Assembly (NCBI GenBank): GCA_022561415.1
Contig: JADFRH010000028.1
Location: forward strand, 1 to 12,943
Reading direction: 5' to 3'
Length of the DNA: 12,943 bases
DNA from: Planctomycetota bacterium
GTDB lineage: Bacteria > Planctomycetota > Phycisphaerae > UBA1845
Shown: positions 1-6,493 of the stretch, one piece after another
Position numbering within the stretch: position 1 is the first letter of the stretch
Layout of the letters: every line of letters starts with the position of its first letter
Notes under the pieces: model-generated
Database searches by the model: none
Told to the model about the DNA's origin: nothing
Seen by the model: the letters and a program-made list of their open reading frames with translations, nothing else
Position numbers and translations under genes: made by a program

Positions 1-1623
1 GACGTTGGCCGTGAAAGTGACGGTCGTTTTCTCCTGGCCGCCGCAATTGAAGGGAACCAGCTGCGAAAAGTCGTTGGTCCAATCGACCGGGAGAGGGTCC
101 GAAACAAATGCAACTGCACCGCCCTGCGAATCAAGCCACGCGTTTAGCTCTTCCGGATTCCCCTCACCATCGCATTCGACCTGTTCATCCGAAGCGTCAA
201 CCTGAACGCTAGCGGACGCAGCGAGCACCCCGACTGCTATCACGGCTGAGCATTGAGTGTCGTACAAATCGTCGGAGACCGTAAGGAAGACCTCGCACGG
301 AAAAAAGAGACCGTTGGTTGACGTCAGCGTCGCAATCGAAAAATTGCTGTTACTCAGCGGCGCCGGGCAGCTGGTGGCCCACTGATACGTGAGTAGGCCG
401 CCGTCGGGGTCTCTGGATCCGGTCCCATCGAGGTGGATCTCAAACGGTTCCGTCGGGCAGCCCGCGTCGTAGAGTTCAAGAGGACTCCCCGCGCTTTGAA
501 TTATGGTGTCGCCGCCTGCGTCGCAAACGGGAGGGGAGTTGCACTCCGTAACGCCCGCAATATACGGCACGATTTCGCCGCTGGAGTCACGACATTTTAC
601 CAAGTTCGTCGTGGTGATACAGCCGAAAACCGCATTATCTATCGGGTTCAGACCGATGCCGACACTGAACTCTTCAACATAGCCAACAGGTTCGCACCCA
701 GGAGCAAGCGGGGAAAATAGGTTGCATGAGCTGCCCCCGCATGATTCGCCGACTAATACGATGCATAATCCAGCACCAATTTCTACGAATGGAAAAGATG
801 CACCGGCACAGAGGGAGCAATCCTCACCGGCTATGCCGTCAAAATCCAGATCAAAGAACCCCTCCGTGTGGGCCAACGAGGTACCAATGTCGACAGCAAA
901 GCCTGAACACTCGGATCTGTAGCATCCGTACTTGCCATCACGACCATAGACCATGCCCACCTCGATCGCGTAGTCGGCACCGATGCTGCCGCCAAGCGAC
1001 GTACCCAGCGTCCGAGTCGTGCCGCTTGCGATTGCCTTCTCGTGGATTTTCGCATCATACAGAAGTGCGCAAAACGCATCATCGAATGAGGTGTCGGAGT
1101 GTTCCGGGTAACAACGTGATTCATCAGTACCGAGAAAAACGCATTCAAGACCGCTCGTGCATGGGGTGAGGGAATTGCAACGCTCGCCGACGTTCTTCGG
1201 TGGCCCACAGACCCCGGATGAAAGAAACACGCCGCCGCCGCACACGCATCTCTCCGGGTCGCGGATTTCGTGACACTCGCCGTCGCGGGTCCAGTCCTGG
1301 ACCAACGAACCCTCGCAGGCTTGTCCTCCGCAACAGGCGCGCTTGCCGTTGGTACCGCACGACGTCTCTTTCGCACACCAACTGGTCGAACAACCGCCGC
1401 ACGAGGGCGTACTGCTACCTGCGTCTCCGCAGCCCGGAAGCCCGACCTCGATCAGTCCGTCGTCGCAGCCCTTTTCAAATAAGCAGTTGCGCCCGTCACC
1501 GAAACAGCAGCAGGCACGTTGGCCCAACCCGCCACATGGTCCGTCGCCGGCTTGAAGAGCTGGCACGCCCAAGAATGTGCCGAACACGACTGACAGAATG
1601 GTTAGCGAAAATCTTGCGTTAAT
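1..1623 (-). CDS. Large secreted Cys-rich protein with PKD/HYR-like repeats (partial, ATT start)
   Basis: Reading the minus strand from 1623 to 1 gives 541 codons with no stop; the gene continues past the left edge. The first in-frame stop upstream is a TAG near 1672. No ATG, GTG or TTG lies between it and the hydrophobic segment. ATT at 1621-1623 gives MNARFS, a hydrophobic core and an ALQA cleavage site, a textbook signal peptide, with AGAGG and AAGGA just upstream. Residues about 29-165 hold some 23 cysteines, including two related units with CGGLGQRACC and CGTNGKRACC. A middle Gly-rich stretch follows (LGTSLGGSIGADYAIEVG; later SVGIGLNPID). Next is a PKD-like segment (DGTGSRDPDGG, TYQW, VFLTVSDD), then the start of an HYR/Ig-like unit (WTNDF, TTVTFTANV). 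The Cys pattern and Ig-like units are familiar to me from planctomycete exported proteins; function is unknown. GC looks lower than in the neighbours (by eye). The reading frame is secure; the start is inferred. Confidence 0.8.
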   Translation of the reverse strand, partial: MNARFSLTILSVVFGTFLGVPALQAGDGPCGGLGQRACCCFGDGRNCLFEKGCDDGLIEVGLPGCGDAGSSTPSCGGCSTSWCAKETSCGTNGKRACCGGQACEGSLVQDWTRDGECHEIRDPERCVCGGGVFLSSGVCGPPKNVGERCNSLTPCTSGLECVFLGTDESRCYPEHSDTSFDDAFCALLYDAKIHEKAIASGTTRTLGTSLGGSIGADYAIEVGMVYGRDGKYGCYRSECSGFAVDIGTSLAHTEGFFDLDFDGIAGEDCSLCAGASFPFVEIGAGLCIVLVGESCGGSSCNLFSPLAPGCEPVGYVEEFSVGIGLNPIDNAVFGCITTTNLVKCRDSSGEIVPYIAGVTECNSPPVCDAGGDTIIQSAGSPLELYDAGCPTEPFEIHLDGTGSRDPDGGLLTYQWATSCPAPLSNSNFSIATLTSTNGLFFPCEVFLTVSDDLYDTQCSAVIAVGVLAASASVQVDASDEQVECDGEGNPEELNAWLDSQGGAVAFVSDPLPVDWTNDFSQLVPFNCGGQEKTTVTFTANV

Positions 1624-1692
1624 TTCCTTGTTCCTCTGATTAAATCTGCTCCGCTGGACAACGCCTCCGTCCTAGACCGAGCTGTAGCGTGG

Positions 1693-1980
1693 CTACCGAG
1701 GTTCGCATTCTTGGCCCTTCAACCCGGGATTTCCGGTTTGCCGCCTCCGATCCTGCCATCTTAGCAAATCTTTGCCTGATTTTAGAACCGAATTGCGATT
1801 CTGACGAAAATGTCTGCCTGTGAACGCCAGATTTGACCCATTTCCATTGATCAGAGTGCTGGGGCTGCCGCCTCCGTCCCTGAGGATCCCCTGAAAGCCG
1901 AGCATCCCGGCCGTCTGCCCGAGGGCAAGATTGGACGCCAGGCCCAGAAATAGCAAAGCAAAGATAGGTCGCGCGCGCAT
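1693..1980 (-). CDS. Short exported protein, possible 5' remnant of a larger secreted protein
   Basis: 95 codons plus stop. The start is well supported: ATG at 1978-1980 is preceded by AGGAGG with an 8-nt spacer, below a strong promoter. Residues 1-22 form a signal peptide (MRARPIFALLFLGLASNLALG). The next stretch, LGFQGILRDGGGSP, resembles the FQGxLxDxGGxP opening of much longer planctomycete secreted or tail-fibre-like proteins. From about residue 45 the sequence turns Arg/Lys/Gln-rich and unlike a folded exported domain. This suggests the gene was truncated or frameshifted and only its leader survives. The ATT-start Cys-rich gene begins 69 bp after its stop, so the two may be co-transcribed. 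It could also be a genuine small secreted protein. No function can be assigned. Confidence 0.5.
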   Translation of the reverse strand: MRARPIFALLFLGLASNLALGQTAGMLGFQGILRDGGGSPSTLINGNGSNLAFTGRHFRQNRNSVLKSGKDLLRWQDRRRQTGNPGLKGQECEPR

Positions 1981-2053
1981 CGTGGAATCCTCCTATGTGG
2001 ACTTGCGGGGTTGCCGGAACTCGAACCTCTTCGATCGTATCTTGAAGGCGTGA

Positions 2054-2069
2054 CGCACCGTGCGGTGCG
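2054..2069. repeat. 16-bp inverted repeat in the leader of the secreted-protein transcript
   Basis: CGCACCG-TG-CGGTGCG is a palindrome with 7-bp arms around a 2-bp centre, lying between the promoter (-10 at 2097-2102) and the ATG at 1980. In RNA it would fold as a short hairpin; in DNA it could be an operator for a dimeric regulator. There is no T-run, so it is not a classical terminator. Confidence 0.4.
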
Positions 2070-2096
2070 AACGCCCACACGAAAACCTGAGACCCG

Positions 2097-2126
2097 AGAA
2101 TACTGAATCTCGCCCAGACATGTCAA
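2097..2126 (-). promoter_or_regulatory. Sigma70-type promoter for the secreted-protein genes
   Basis: On the minus strand, TTGACA (2121-2126, perfect -35) is followed after 18 bp by TATTCT (2097-2102, -10). Transcription would start near 2090, giving a leader of about 110 nt before the ATG at 1980. The layout matches what is expected for the short exported ORF and probably also the Cys-rich gene below it. Confidence 0.65.
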
Positions 2127-2138
2127 GAGAAATCTCGG

Positions 2139-2197
2139 GAAAACGTCGAAACGTCGAAACCGGAGACGCGAAAACGTGAGAAACGAGGGCGGAAACG
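2139..2197 (-). promoter_or_regulatory. Cluster of six CGTTTC-like motifs upstream of the promoter
   Basis: Between the end of accC and the -35 box at 2121-2126, the minus strand carries CGTTTC, CGTTTC, CGTTTTC, GGTTTC, CGTTTC and CGTTTTC (plus-strand positions 2192-2197, 2180-2185, 2170-2176, 2156-2161, 2148-2153, 2139-2145). Two of them form a tandem ACGTCGAA repeat (2143-2150 and 2151-2158). A clustered motif directly upstream of a -35 box is typical of an activator or repressor array, but no regulator is identified. The rest of 2127-2224 holds no gene. Confidence 0.35.
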
Positions 2198-2224
2198 CGG
2201 GTGGCGGCCGGGCGGTGGCCGGCT

Positions 2225-3565
2225 CTATCGGATGGCACGCTCGACGAATCCCGTGTCGAGCTTTCCGGAGATGAAGTCGGGGTGGGCCATGACACGCTGC
2301 AGGAACGGGATCGTTGTCTTGATCGGCTCGATTCTGAACTCTGCGAGGCAACGTTGCATGGTTCGGATGGCCTGGTCGCGCGTCTGCTGATGCACGATGA
2401 CCTTGGCGATCAGGGAATCGTATCGGGGCGAGACGCGCACTCCTTCGTGGGCATAGGTCTCGATGCGAACGCCGAAGCCGCCGGGCGGGCGGAACTTTTC
2501 GATCAGCCCGGCACAGGGGCGGAATTGGTGCTCGGGATCCTCGGCGTTGATGCGGCATTCGATGGCGTGTCCCTGCGGTTTGACATTGCGCTGGTTGAAA
2601 CCGAGCGGCTCCCCGTCCGCGATGCGAATCTGGGCCTTGATGAGATCGATACCGGTCGTCATCTCGGTCACCGGGTGTTCAACCTGAATGCGGGTGTTGA
2701 CCTCGATGAAATAGAACTTTCCCTTTGGATCTACCAGAAACTCGACCGTTCCTGCGCTGGTGTATCCGACGGCCTTGGCGATTTTGACGGCCGCATAGCA
2801 GATGTCGCGACGGGGTCGAGCCTCGAGTAAGGGTGAGGGCGACTCCTCCACGAGTTTCTGGTAGCGACGTTGGATCGTGCAGTCTCGTTCGCCGAGGTGG
2901 ACGACGTTACCGTGCGCGTCGGCCAGGATCTGCACCTCGACGTGCCGGGGTCGATCGATGAATTTCTCGATGTACAGGTCGCCGTTGTGAAATGCCCCCT
3001 GCGCCTCCTGCCGGGCCTGTTTGATCGCGGTGTTGAGATCGCGCTTGTTGCGCACGATGCGCATGCCGCGACCGCCGCCGCCGGCCGACGCTTTGATCAT
3101 GACGGGGAAGCCTATCTTCTCGGCGATCGCGAGCGCTTCGGTTTCGTCATCGAGGATGCCGTCGCTGCCGGCGATGATCGGCACCTTGGCCTTCTTGGCG
3201 ATCGCGCGTGCCGAAGCTTTGTCGCCGAGCTTGCGCATGGCCTCGGCGCTGGGTCCGATGAACTCGATGTTGGACGCGCGGCATTTTTCGGCGAAGGCGG
3301 CGTCCTCCGCGAGGAAGCCGTAGCCGGGATGCACCGCGTCGGCGCCGGACACTTCGGCCGCGGCAATCACGCGGTCGCTCTTGAGGTAGCTGTCACGTGG
3401 CGCGGGTCCGCCGATGCAGATGCATCGGTCGGCCAGGTCGAGGTAGGAGGCGCCACGGTCCTCCTCGGAGAACACGCAGACCGTCTCGATCTCGAGTTCG
3501 TGGCACGCGCGCAGGATGCGCAGCGCAATCTCACCGCGATTGGCAATCAGGATGCGTCGAAACAT
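2225..3565 (-). CDS. accC: Acetyl-CoA carboxylase, biotin carboxylase subunit
   Basis: 446 aa, normal length for AccC (EC 6.3.4.14). It carboxylates biotin on the AccB carrier with ATP and bicarbonate, the first half-reaction of malonyl-CoA synthesis in the cytoplasm. The start [14 protein letters not shown] is the standard N-terminus. The ATP-grasp glycine loop GGGGRGM is at 162-168. Residues equivalent to E. coli K159, H209, E276, E288, R292, E296 and R338 all appear at the same numbers. The motif around the catalytic Arg reads [14 protein letters not shown] (usual EMNTR). The usual RRHQK reads RRYQK (Tyr 235), next to Lys 237; I treat this as a lineage variant and do not take it as inactivation. 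It lies 87 bp downstream of accB on the same strand. No clear Shine-Dalgarno is visible, so translation may depend on accB. Confidence 0.97.
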   Translation of the reverse strand: MFRRILIANRGEIALRILRACHELEIETVCVFSEEDRGASYLDLADRCICIGGPAPRDSYLKSDRVIAAAEVSGADAVHPGYGFLAEDAAFAEKCRASNIEFIGPSAEAMRKLGDKASARAIAKKAKVPIIAGSDGILDDETEALAIAEKIGFPVMIKASAGGGGRGMRIVRNKRDLNTAIKQARQEAQGAFHNGDLYIEKFIDRPRHVEVQILADAHGNVVHLGERDCTIQRRYQKLVEESPSPLLEARPRRDICYAAVKIAKAVGYTSAGTVEFLVDPKGKFYFIEVNTRIQVEHPVTEMTTGIDLIKAQIRIADGEPLGFNQRNVKPQGHAIECRINAEDPEHQFRPCAGLIEKFRPPGGFGVRIETYAHEGVRVSPRYDSLIAKVIVHQQTRDQAIRTMQRCLAEFRIEPIKTTIPFLQRVMAHPDFISGKLDTGFVERAIR

Positions 3566-3652
3566 AACGTTGCGGAATCAGCTCGCGGCGTGGCCCCGCA
3601 GGATGGACCGAAGTCGCGAGACTCGGGCTCCGGGACCGCGTCGCGGCAGGGC

Positions 3653-4096
3653 CTACTCCGTTCGAACCGAAAACAGCGGCTGCCCGTATTCAATCGCCTG
3701 CTCGTTCTTGACCAGTATCCGATCGATGACTCCGGACACCTCGGCCTTAATCTCGTTGAACACCTTCATCGCTTCTACGATGCACACGATGGTGTCGGAT
3801 TGAACCCGCGAGCCCACCTTGACAAAAGAAGACGAGTCCGGATCCGGGGAGGCATAAAACGTTCCGACCATCGGGGACGGAATCTCGACGAAGGTGCCGG
3901 CGTCCTCCGGATCGGGAGTGGCGGCACTCGCCGCGGCGACCGTTGCGGGAGGCGAGCCGCCCACGATTTCGGGTGCCGCATTCCCATGCGGCCTACGCAG
4001 GTTGACCTCCACGTCGCCGTCGCGCAACGAAAGCTCGACGAGGTCGTGCGCGATCATCATATCGACGAGCTTCTGAATTCTTTCAATGTCCAGCAA
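3653..4096 (-). CDS. accB: Acetyl-CoA carboxylase, biotin carboxyl carrier protein
   Basis: 147 aa. The C-terminal biotinyl domain carries EAMKVFNEI, with Lys 111 as the biotinylation site. The preceding [17 protein letters not shown] is the BCCP 'thumb' segment, which marks a true acetyl-CoA carboxylase carrier and not a generic biotinyl protein. An N-terminal helical region (about 1-40) is followed by an Ala/Pro/Thr-rich linker (about 41-68). The start is TTG at 4094-4096, supported by GGAG (minus strand, 4105-4108) with an 8-nt spacer; no ATG fits. It lies between the M24 peptidase (53 bp upstream) and accC (87 bp downstream), consistent with one operon. A peptidase-accB-accC order is common, often with efp between the peptidase and accB; efp is absent here. 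Confidence 0.95.
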   Translation of the reverse strand: MLDIERIQKLVDMMIAHDLVELSLRDGDVEVNLRRPHGNAAPEIVGGSPPATVAAASAATPDPEDAGTFVEIPSPMVGTFYASPDPDSSSFVKVGSRVQSDTIVCIVEAMKVFNEIKAEVSGVIDRILVKNEQAIEYGQPLFSVRTE

Positions 4097-4149
4097 CGCA
4101 TGTGCTCCGTGGCGCGAATCGCCTTTTCGTCGACTGTGCGACCTTGCGC

Positions 4150-5280
4150 CTAACGTACCGGTGAAAGGACCGACTCGCCACTCGACCGACCGAGCCGACT
4201 CAGCACCCGTCGTCCCTGCGGCGTGACCAATACATCATCTTCAATCCGCACACCGCCGACGCCCGGCAGGTATACGCCCGGTTCAACCGTTACGACCATC
4301 CCCGCCTCCAGCTTCTCTTTCGATCGCCAACTCAGTGACGGCGGCTCGTGTACGTCCAATCCAAGACCGTGTCCCAGGCCGTGGCAAAACGCCTCACCGT
4401 ATCCGGCGGCCGCAATGAAGTCACGAGCCTCGGCATCCACATCGCACATCCGTCGTCCAGGGCGGATCGCCGCGATGGCTTTCTGCTGCGCTTCGAGCAC
4501 CACGTCGTAAACCTCTGCGATCTTGCGCGGGATGCTACCGATGAACACCATACGCGTCAAATCGCTGCAATAGCCACGCCAGCGTGCGCCCCAGTCGAAC
4601 AGTATCGCGCTTCCCTTTCGAACTTTCCGTTGACCGGGATGCGCATGGGGAAGCGCAGCGTTGGGGCCTTCGGCGCAGATCGTGGGAAAGGCCGGAGCCG
4701 AGGAGCCGCGCTTCTTCATCTCGAACTCCAACCGGGCGGCGAGTTCCAATTCCGTCTGGCCGATACGAATGGACGCCCGCGTCGCGGCGAAGGCGCCTTC
4801 GGCGATCCGGATCGCCTTCCGCATCGTCGTGAGTTCGGCGGGCTGCTTGATCTTCCGCATGTCCGCAAGGATCGGTGGCGCCGAGCGCAGTCGCCGAATC
4901 CCGGTGAGCTTGGCAAGCTCCGCGAAGCCGCTTACGCAGAGGTGATCGCTCTGGACGGCGAGCGCCCTGATCTCTTGCGACTTGCACACCTCGGCGATCT
5001 TAGCGTTGAGCGTGCCGCGACGGATCCAGGTCGTCGCCCAGGGGCATTCGGTCCGGACGACCTCCGAGAATCGACCGTCCGTGATCACATGCACGGCGCG
5101 CCCGGTCAGGAGCACCGCCGAGTCCTCCCCGGAAAAGCCGGTCAGGTAAAGGTAGTCTTGCGGGTTCGTGATGAGCAGGGCGCTGACTTTGCGCCGCGTC
5201 GCCTCGCGCCGAAATCGGCGGAGCCGGCCCGCGATCACTTCCGAAGGGCGTTGCGGTTTTCTTCGAGCCGGTGTCTTCAT
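4150..5280 (-). CDS. M24 family Xaa-Pro peptidase (aminopeptidase P / prolidase-like)
   Basis: 376 aa from ATG at 5278-5280. The frame stays open upstream but runs into the kdsA gene, and GAGG lies 11 nt before this ATG. An N-terminal creatinase-like domain (about 15-140; [20 protein letters not shown]) precedes a C-terminal pita-bread catalytic domain. All five metal ligands are visible: Asp 229 (FDWGA), Asp 240 (CSDLTR), His 304 (GLGHGLG), Glu 333 (VEPGVYLP) and Glu 347 (RIEDDV). PHAHPG supplies the catalytic His near 212 and DVHE the second near 311. It should release N-terminal residues from X-Pro peptides, or split X-Pro dipeptides, with two divalent metal ions in the cytoplasm. It heads the accB-accC group and is divergent from kdsA. 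Aminopeptidase P and Xaa-Pro dipeptidase cannot be separated from the sequence alone. Confidence 0.93.
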   Translation of the reverse strand: MKTPARRKPQRPSEVIAGRLRRFRREATRRKVSALLITNPQDYLYLTGFSGEDSAVLLTGRAVHVITDGRFSEVVRTECPWATTWIRRGTLNAKIAEVCKSQEIRALAVQSDHLCVSGFAELAKLTGIRRLRSAPPILADMRKIKQPAELTTMRKAIRIAEGAFAATRASIRIGQTELELAARLEFEMKKRGSSAPAFPTICAEGPNAALPHAHPGQRKVRKGSAILFDWGARWRGYCSDLTRMVFIGSIPRKIAEVYDVVLEAQQKAIAAIRPGRRMCDVDAEARDFIAAAGYGEAFCHGLGHGLGLDVHEPPSLSWRSKEKLEAGMVVTVEPGVYLPGVGGVRIEDDVLVTPQGRRVLSRLGRSSGESVLSPVR

Positions 5281-5311
5281 AGGACGGGCATCCTCGATGC
5301 CCCGGGCGCAA

Positions 5312-5340
5312 TTGTCAAAACGCTTCCGGCCAAATACAAT
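5312..5340 (+). promoter_or_regulatory. Sigma70-type promoter for kdsA, overlapping a reverse -35 box
   Basis: TTGTCA (5312-5317), a 17-bp spacer, then TACAAT (5335-5340): one mismatch from consensus in each box. Transcription would begin near 5347, and GAGG (5364-5367) lies 7 nt before the kdsA ATG. On the other strand the same bases read a perfect TTGACA (5318-5313) pointing at the peptidase gene, though its matching -10 (GAGGAT, 17 bp on) is poor. The two divergent promoters may share one -35 region. Confidence 0.65.
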
Positions 5341-5374
5341 CCCGAACCTGGTGGTTACAGGTAGAGGATTCGTT

Positions 5375-6218
5375 ATGGATTCAACCAAGTGCGACAAAGC
5401 TCGTGTCGGACCGGTGACGTTCGGCGGCAACAGTCCCCTGGCGCTTATCGCCGGTCCCTGCGTGATCGAGTCGCGGGCGCACACGCTGCAGCTCGCCGAG
5501 GCGATCAAAGAGATTTGCGAATCGGTTCGCCTGCCGCTGATCTTCAAGGCCAGCTTCGACAAGGCCAACCGATCGAGTATCAACAGTTTCCGTGGACCGG
5601 GCATCGAGGAGGGGCTTTCGATTCTCGACGATGTGCGTGCCAAGCTCGACGTGCCGATCCTGTCCGACATTCACCTCCCCGAGCAGGCATCCGCCGCCGG
5701 TGAGGTACTCGACTGTATCCAAATCCCGGCGTTCCTGTGCCGCCTGCCGCCAGACCGATCTGATCGTGGCGGCCGGTCGCACCGGGCGCTGCGTCAACGT
5801 TAAGAAGGGGCAGTTCATGTCGCCCGAGGAGATGGTCAACGTCGCGGCCAAGCTTCGCGAGTCCGGCTGCGACAACTTTGCTTTCACCGAGCGCGGGACG
5901 TTTTTCGGCTACAACCGGCTCGTCAACGACATGACCGCGATTGAGAAGATGAAGGCGCTCGCGCCGGTGGTGTTCGACGCGACACACAGTTGCCAACTGC
6001 CCGGTGCGGGCGGTACGCAGAGCGGGGGGCAGCGTCAATACGTTGGCACTCTGGCGGCCGCCGCCGTCGCCGCCGGCGCCGATGCGATCTTCATGGAGGT
6101 CCACGACGACCCGGATCACGCCAAAAGCGACCCGGCCACCGTCTTCCCGCTCAACCAGTTGCGCCCGCTCCTCGAACGCCTGCTCCGAATCGCCCAGGCC
6201 GCACGGGACGTGCAGTAG
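5375..6218 (+). pseudogene. kdsA: 3-deoxy-8-phosphooctulonate synthase, frameshifted by a 7-bp tandem duplication
   Basis: KdsA (EC 2.5.1.55) joins phosphoenolpyruvate and arabinose-5-phosphate to make KDO-8-phosphate for lipopolysaccharide. The N-terminal part starts at ATG 5375 (GAGG, 7-nt spacer) and includes AGPCVIES, FKASFDKANRSS and IQIPAFLC. After that, TGCCGCC occurs twice in a row (5738-5744, 5745-5751), and the frame shifts and stops at 5801-5803. The family sequence resumes at once in another frame: RQTDLIVAAGRTG, NVKKGQF, TERGTFFGY, DATHSCQLPG, FMEVHDDP, KSDPAT, ending at TAG 6218. Deleting one 7-bp copy gives one 278-aa protein of normal length, with FLCRQTDL restored exactly. 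Cys 29 in AGPC, the DATHS His, the FMEVH Glu and the KSD Asp fit the metal-dependent class. The cause may be a real recent mutation, a slippage switch or an assembly error. An internal ATG (5817) could only start an inactive C-terminal piece. Confidence 0.9.
5738..5751 (+). repeat. 7-bp tandem duplication inside kdsA
   Basis: TGCCGCC is repeated twice with no spacer. Seven extra bases shift the frame by +1, and removing either copy restores FLCRQTDL, the conserved KdsA motif. The local sequence is C/G-rich and prone to slipped-strand misalignment. Confidence 0.9.
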
Positions 6219-6343
6219 CCGCTGTCAGCTTTCGATGCCCGCCGCCCAGAACTCTTTCTCGCTCGCGCCGTTGGTCTCGATCTCGATACGTGGCCTTTCC
6301 GGCATTCGATCCGGAAAAAACTTTCGATTCCCGCATTTTGTCC

Positions 6344-6373
6344 TTGCTTTCGTGGGCGCGTATTCACCATAAT
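6344..6373 (+). promoter_or_regulatory. Predicted promoter of the first LVIVD gene
   Basis: TTGCTT (6344-6349), 18 bp, CATAAT (6368-6373). The same arrangement, TTGCTT with an 18-bp spacer, occurs upstream of the second copy, which supports it as a conserved functional element. The leader would be about 115 nt. The 6219-6343 stretch between kdsA and this site shows no gene or clear terminator. Confidence 0.5.
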
Positions 6374-6399
6374 GGCGCCACCATAGGGTTTGGGGGCGA

Positions 6400-6427
6400 G
6401 GCTTCCGGATTCATCTGGAATTGCGCA
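6400..6427 (+). promoter_or_regulatory. Conserved leader element with hairpin potential, copy 1
   Basis: A 28-bp segment matches 8561-8588 at 23 positions. TTCCGG (6403-6408) can pair with CTGGAA (6415-6420) across a 6-nt loop, with one G-U pair. Most differences from copy 2 fall in the loop. It may be an RNA structure or a TTCC-N10-GGAA operator. Confidence 0.35.
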
Positions 6428-6493
6428 CGTCCTTTTGTCCAGTCGGGTTATGTTTCGAGTCGCTACGCCGGCGACCGGCAAGGAGCAGGAATC

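Noticed and set aside
831..1402. Minus-strand frames of 181 and 85 codons and several plus-strand frames in 1-1622
   Set aside because: All are shadows of the continuous Cys-rich frame, which has a signal peptide and coherent repeats; the alternatives are Arg-rich noise.
2139..2197. Possible CRISPR-like array
   Set aside because: Units are only 6-8 bp with irregular 8-15 bp spacing, far too short for CRISPR repeats and spacers.
1640..2558. Minus-strand frames spanning the secreted-gene leader and the end of accC
   Set aside because: They cross the promoter and repeat region and the accC stop, with no domain and Arg/Pro-rich shadow composition.
2870..4153. 427-codon plus-strand open frame across accC and accB
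   Set aside because: Antisense to two unmistakable genes; the composition is a high-GC mirror of their codons with no domain or ribosome site.
4348..5364. 338-codon plus-strand open frame antisense to the peptidase
   Set aside because: The opposite strand encodes a complete M24 enzyme with all metal ligands; this frame has no recognisable motif.
5281..5670. N-terminal extension of the M24 peptidase
   Set aside because: It is antisense to the start of kdsA and crosses the divergent promoter region; MKTPARR at 5280 fits the family length.
5990..6493. N-terminal extension of the first LVIVD protein
   Set aside because: It overlaps kdsA and lacks a ribosome site; the start at 6494 has both a Shine-Dalgarno and a signal peptide. 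The same reasoning removes 8357-8653 from copy 2.
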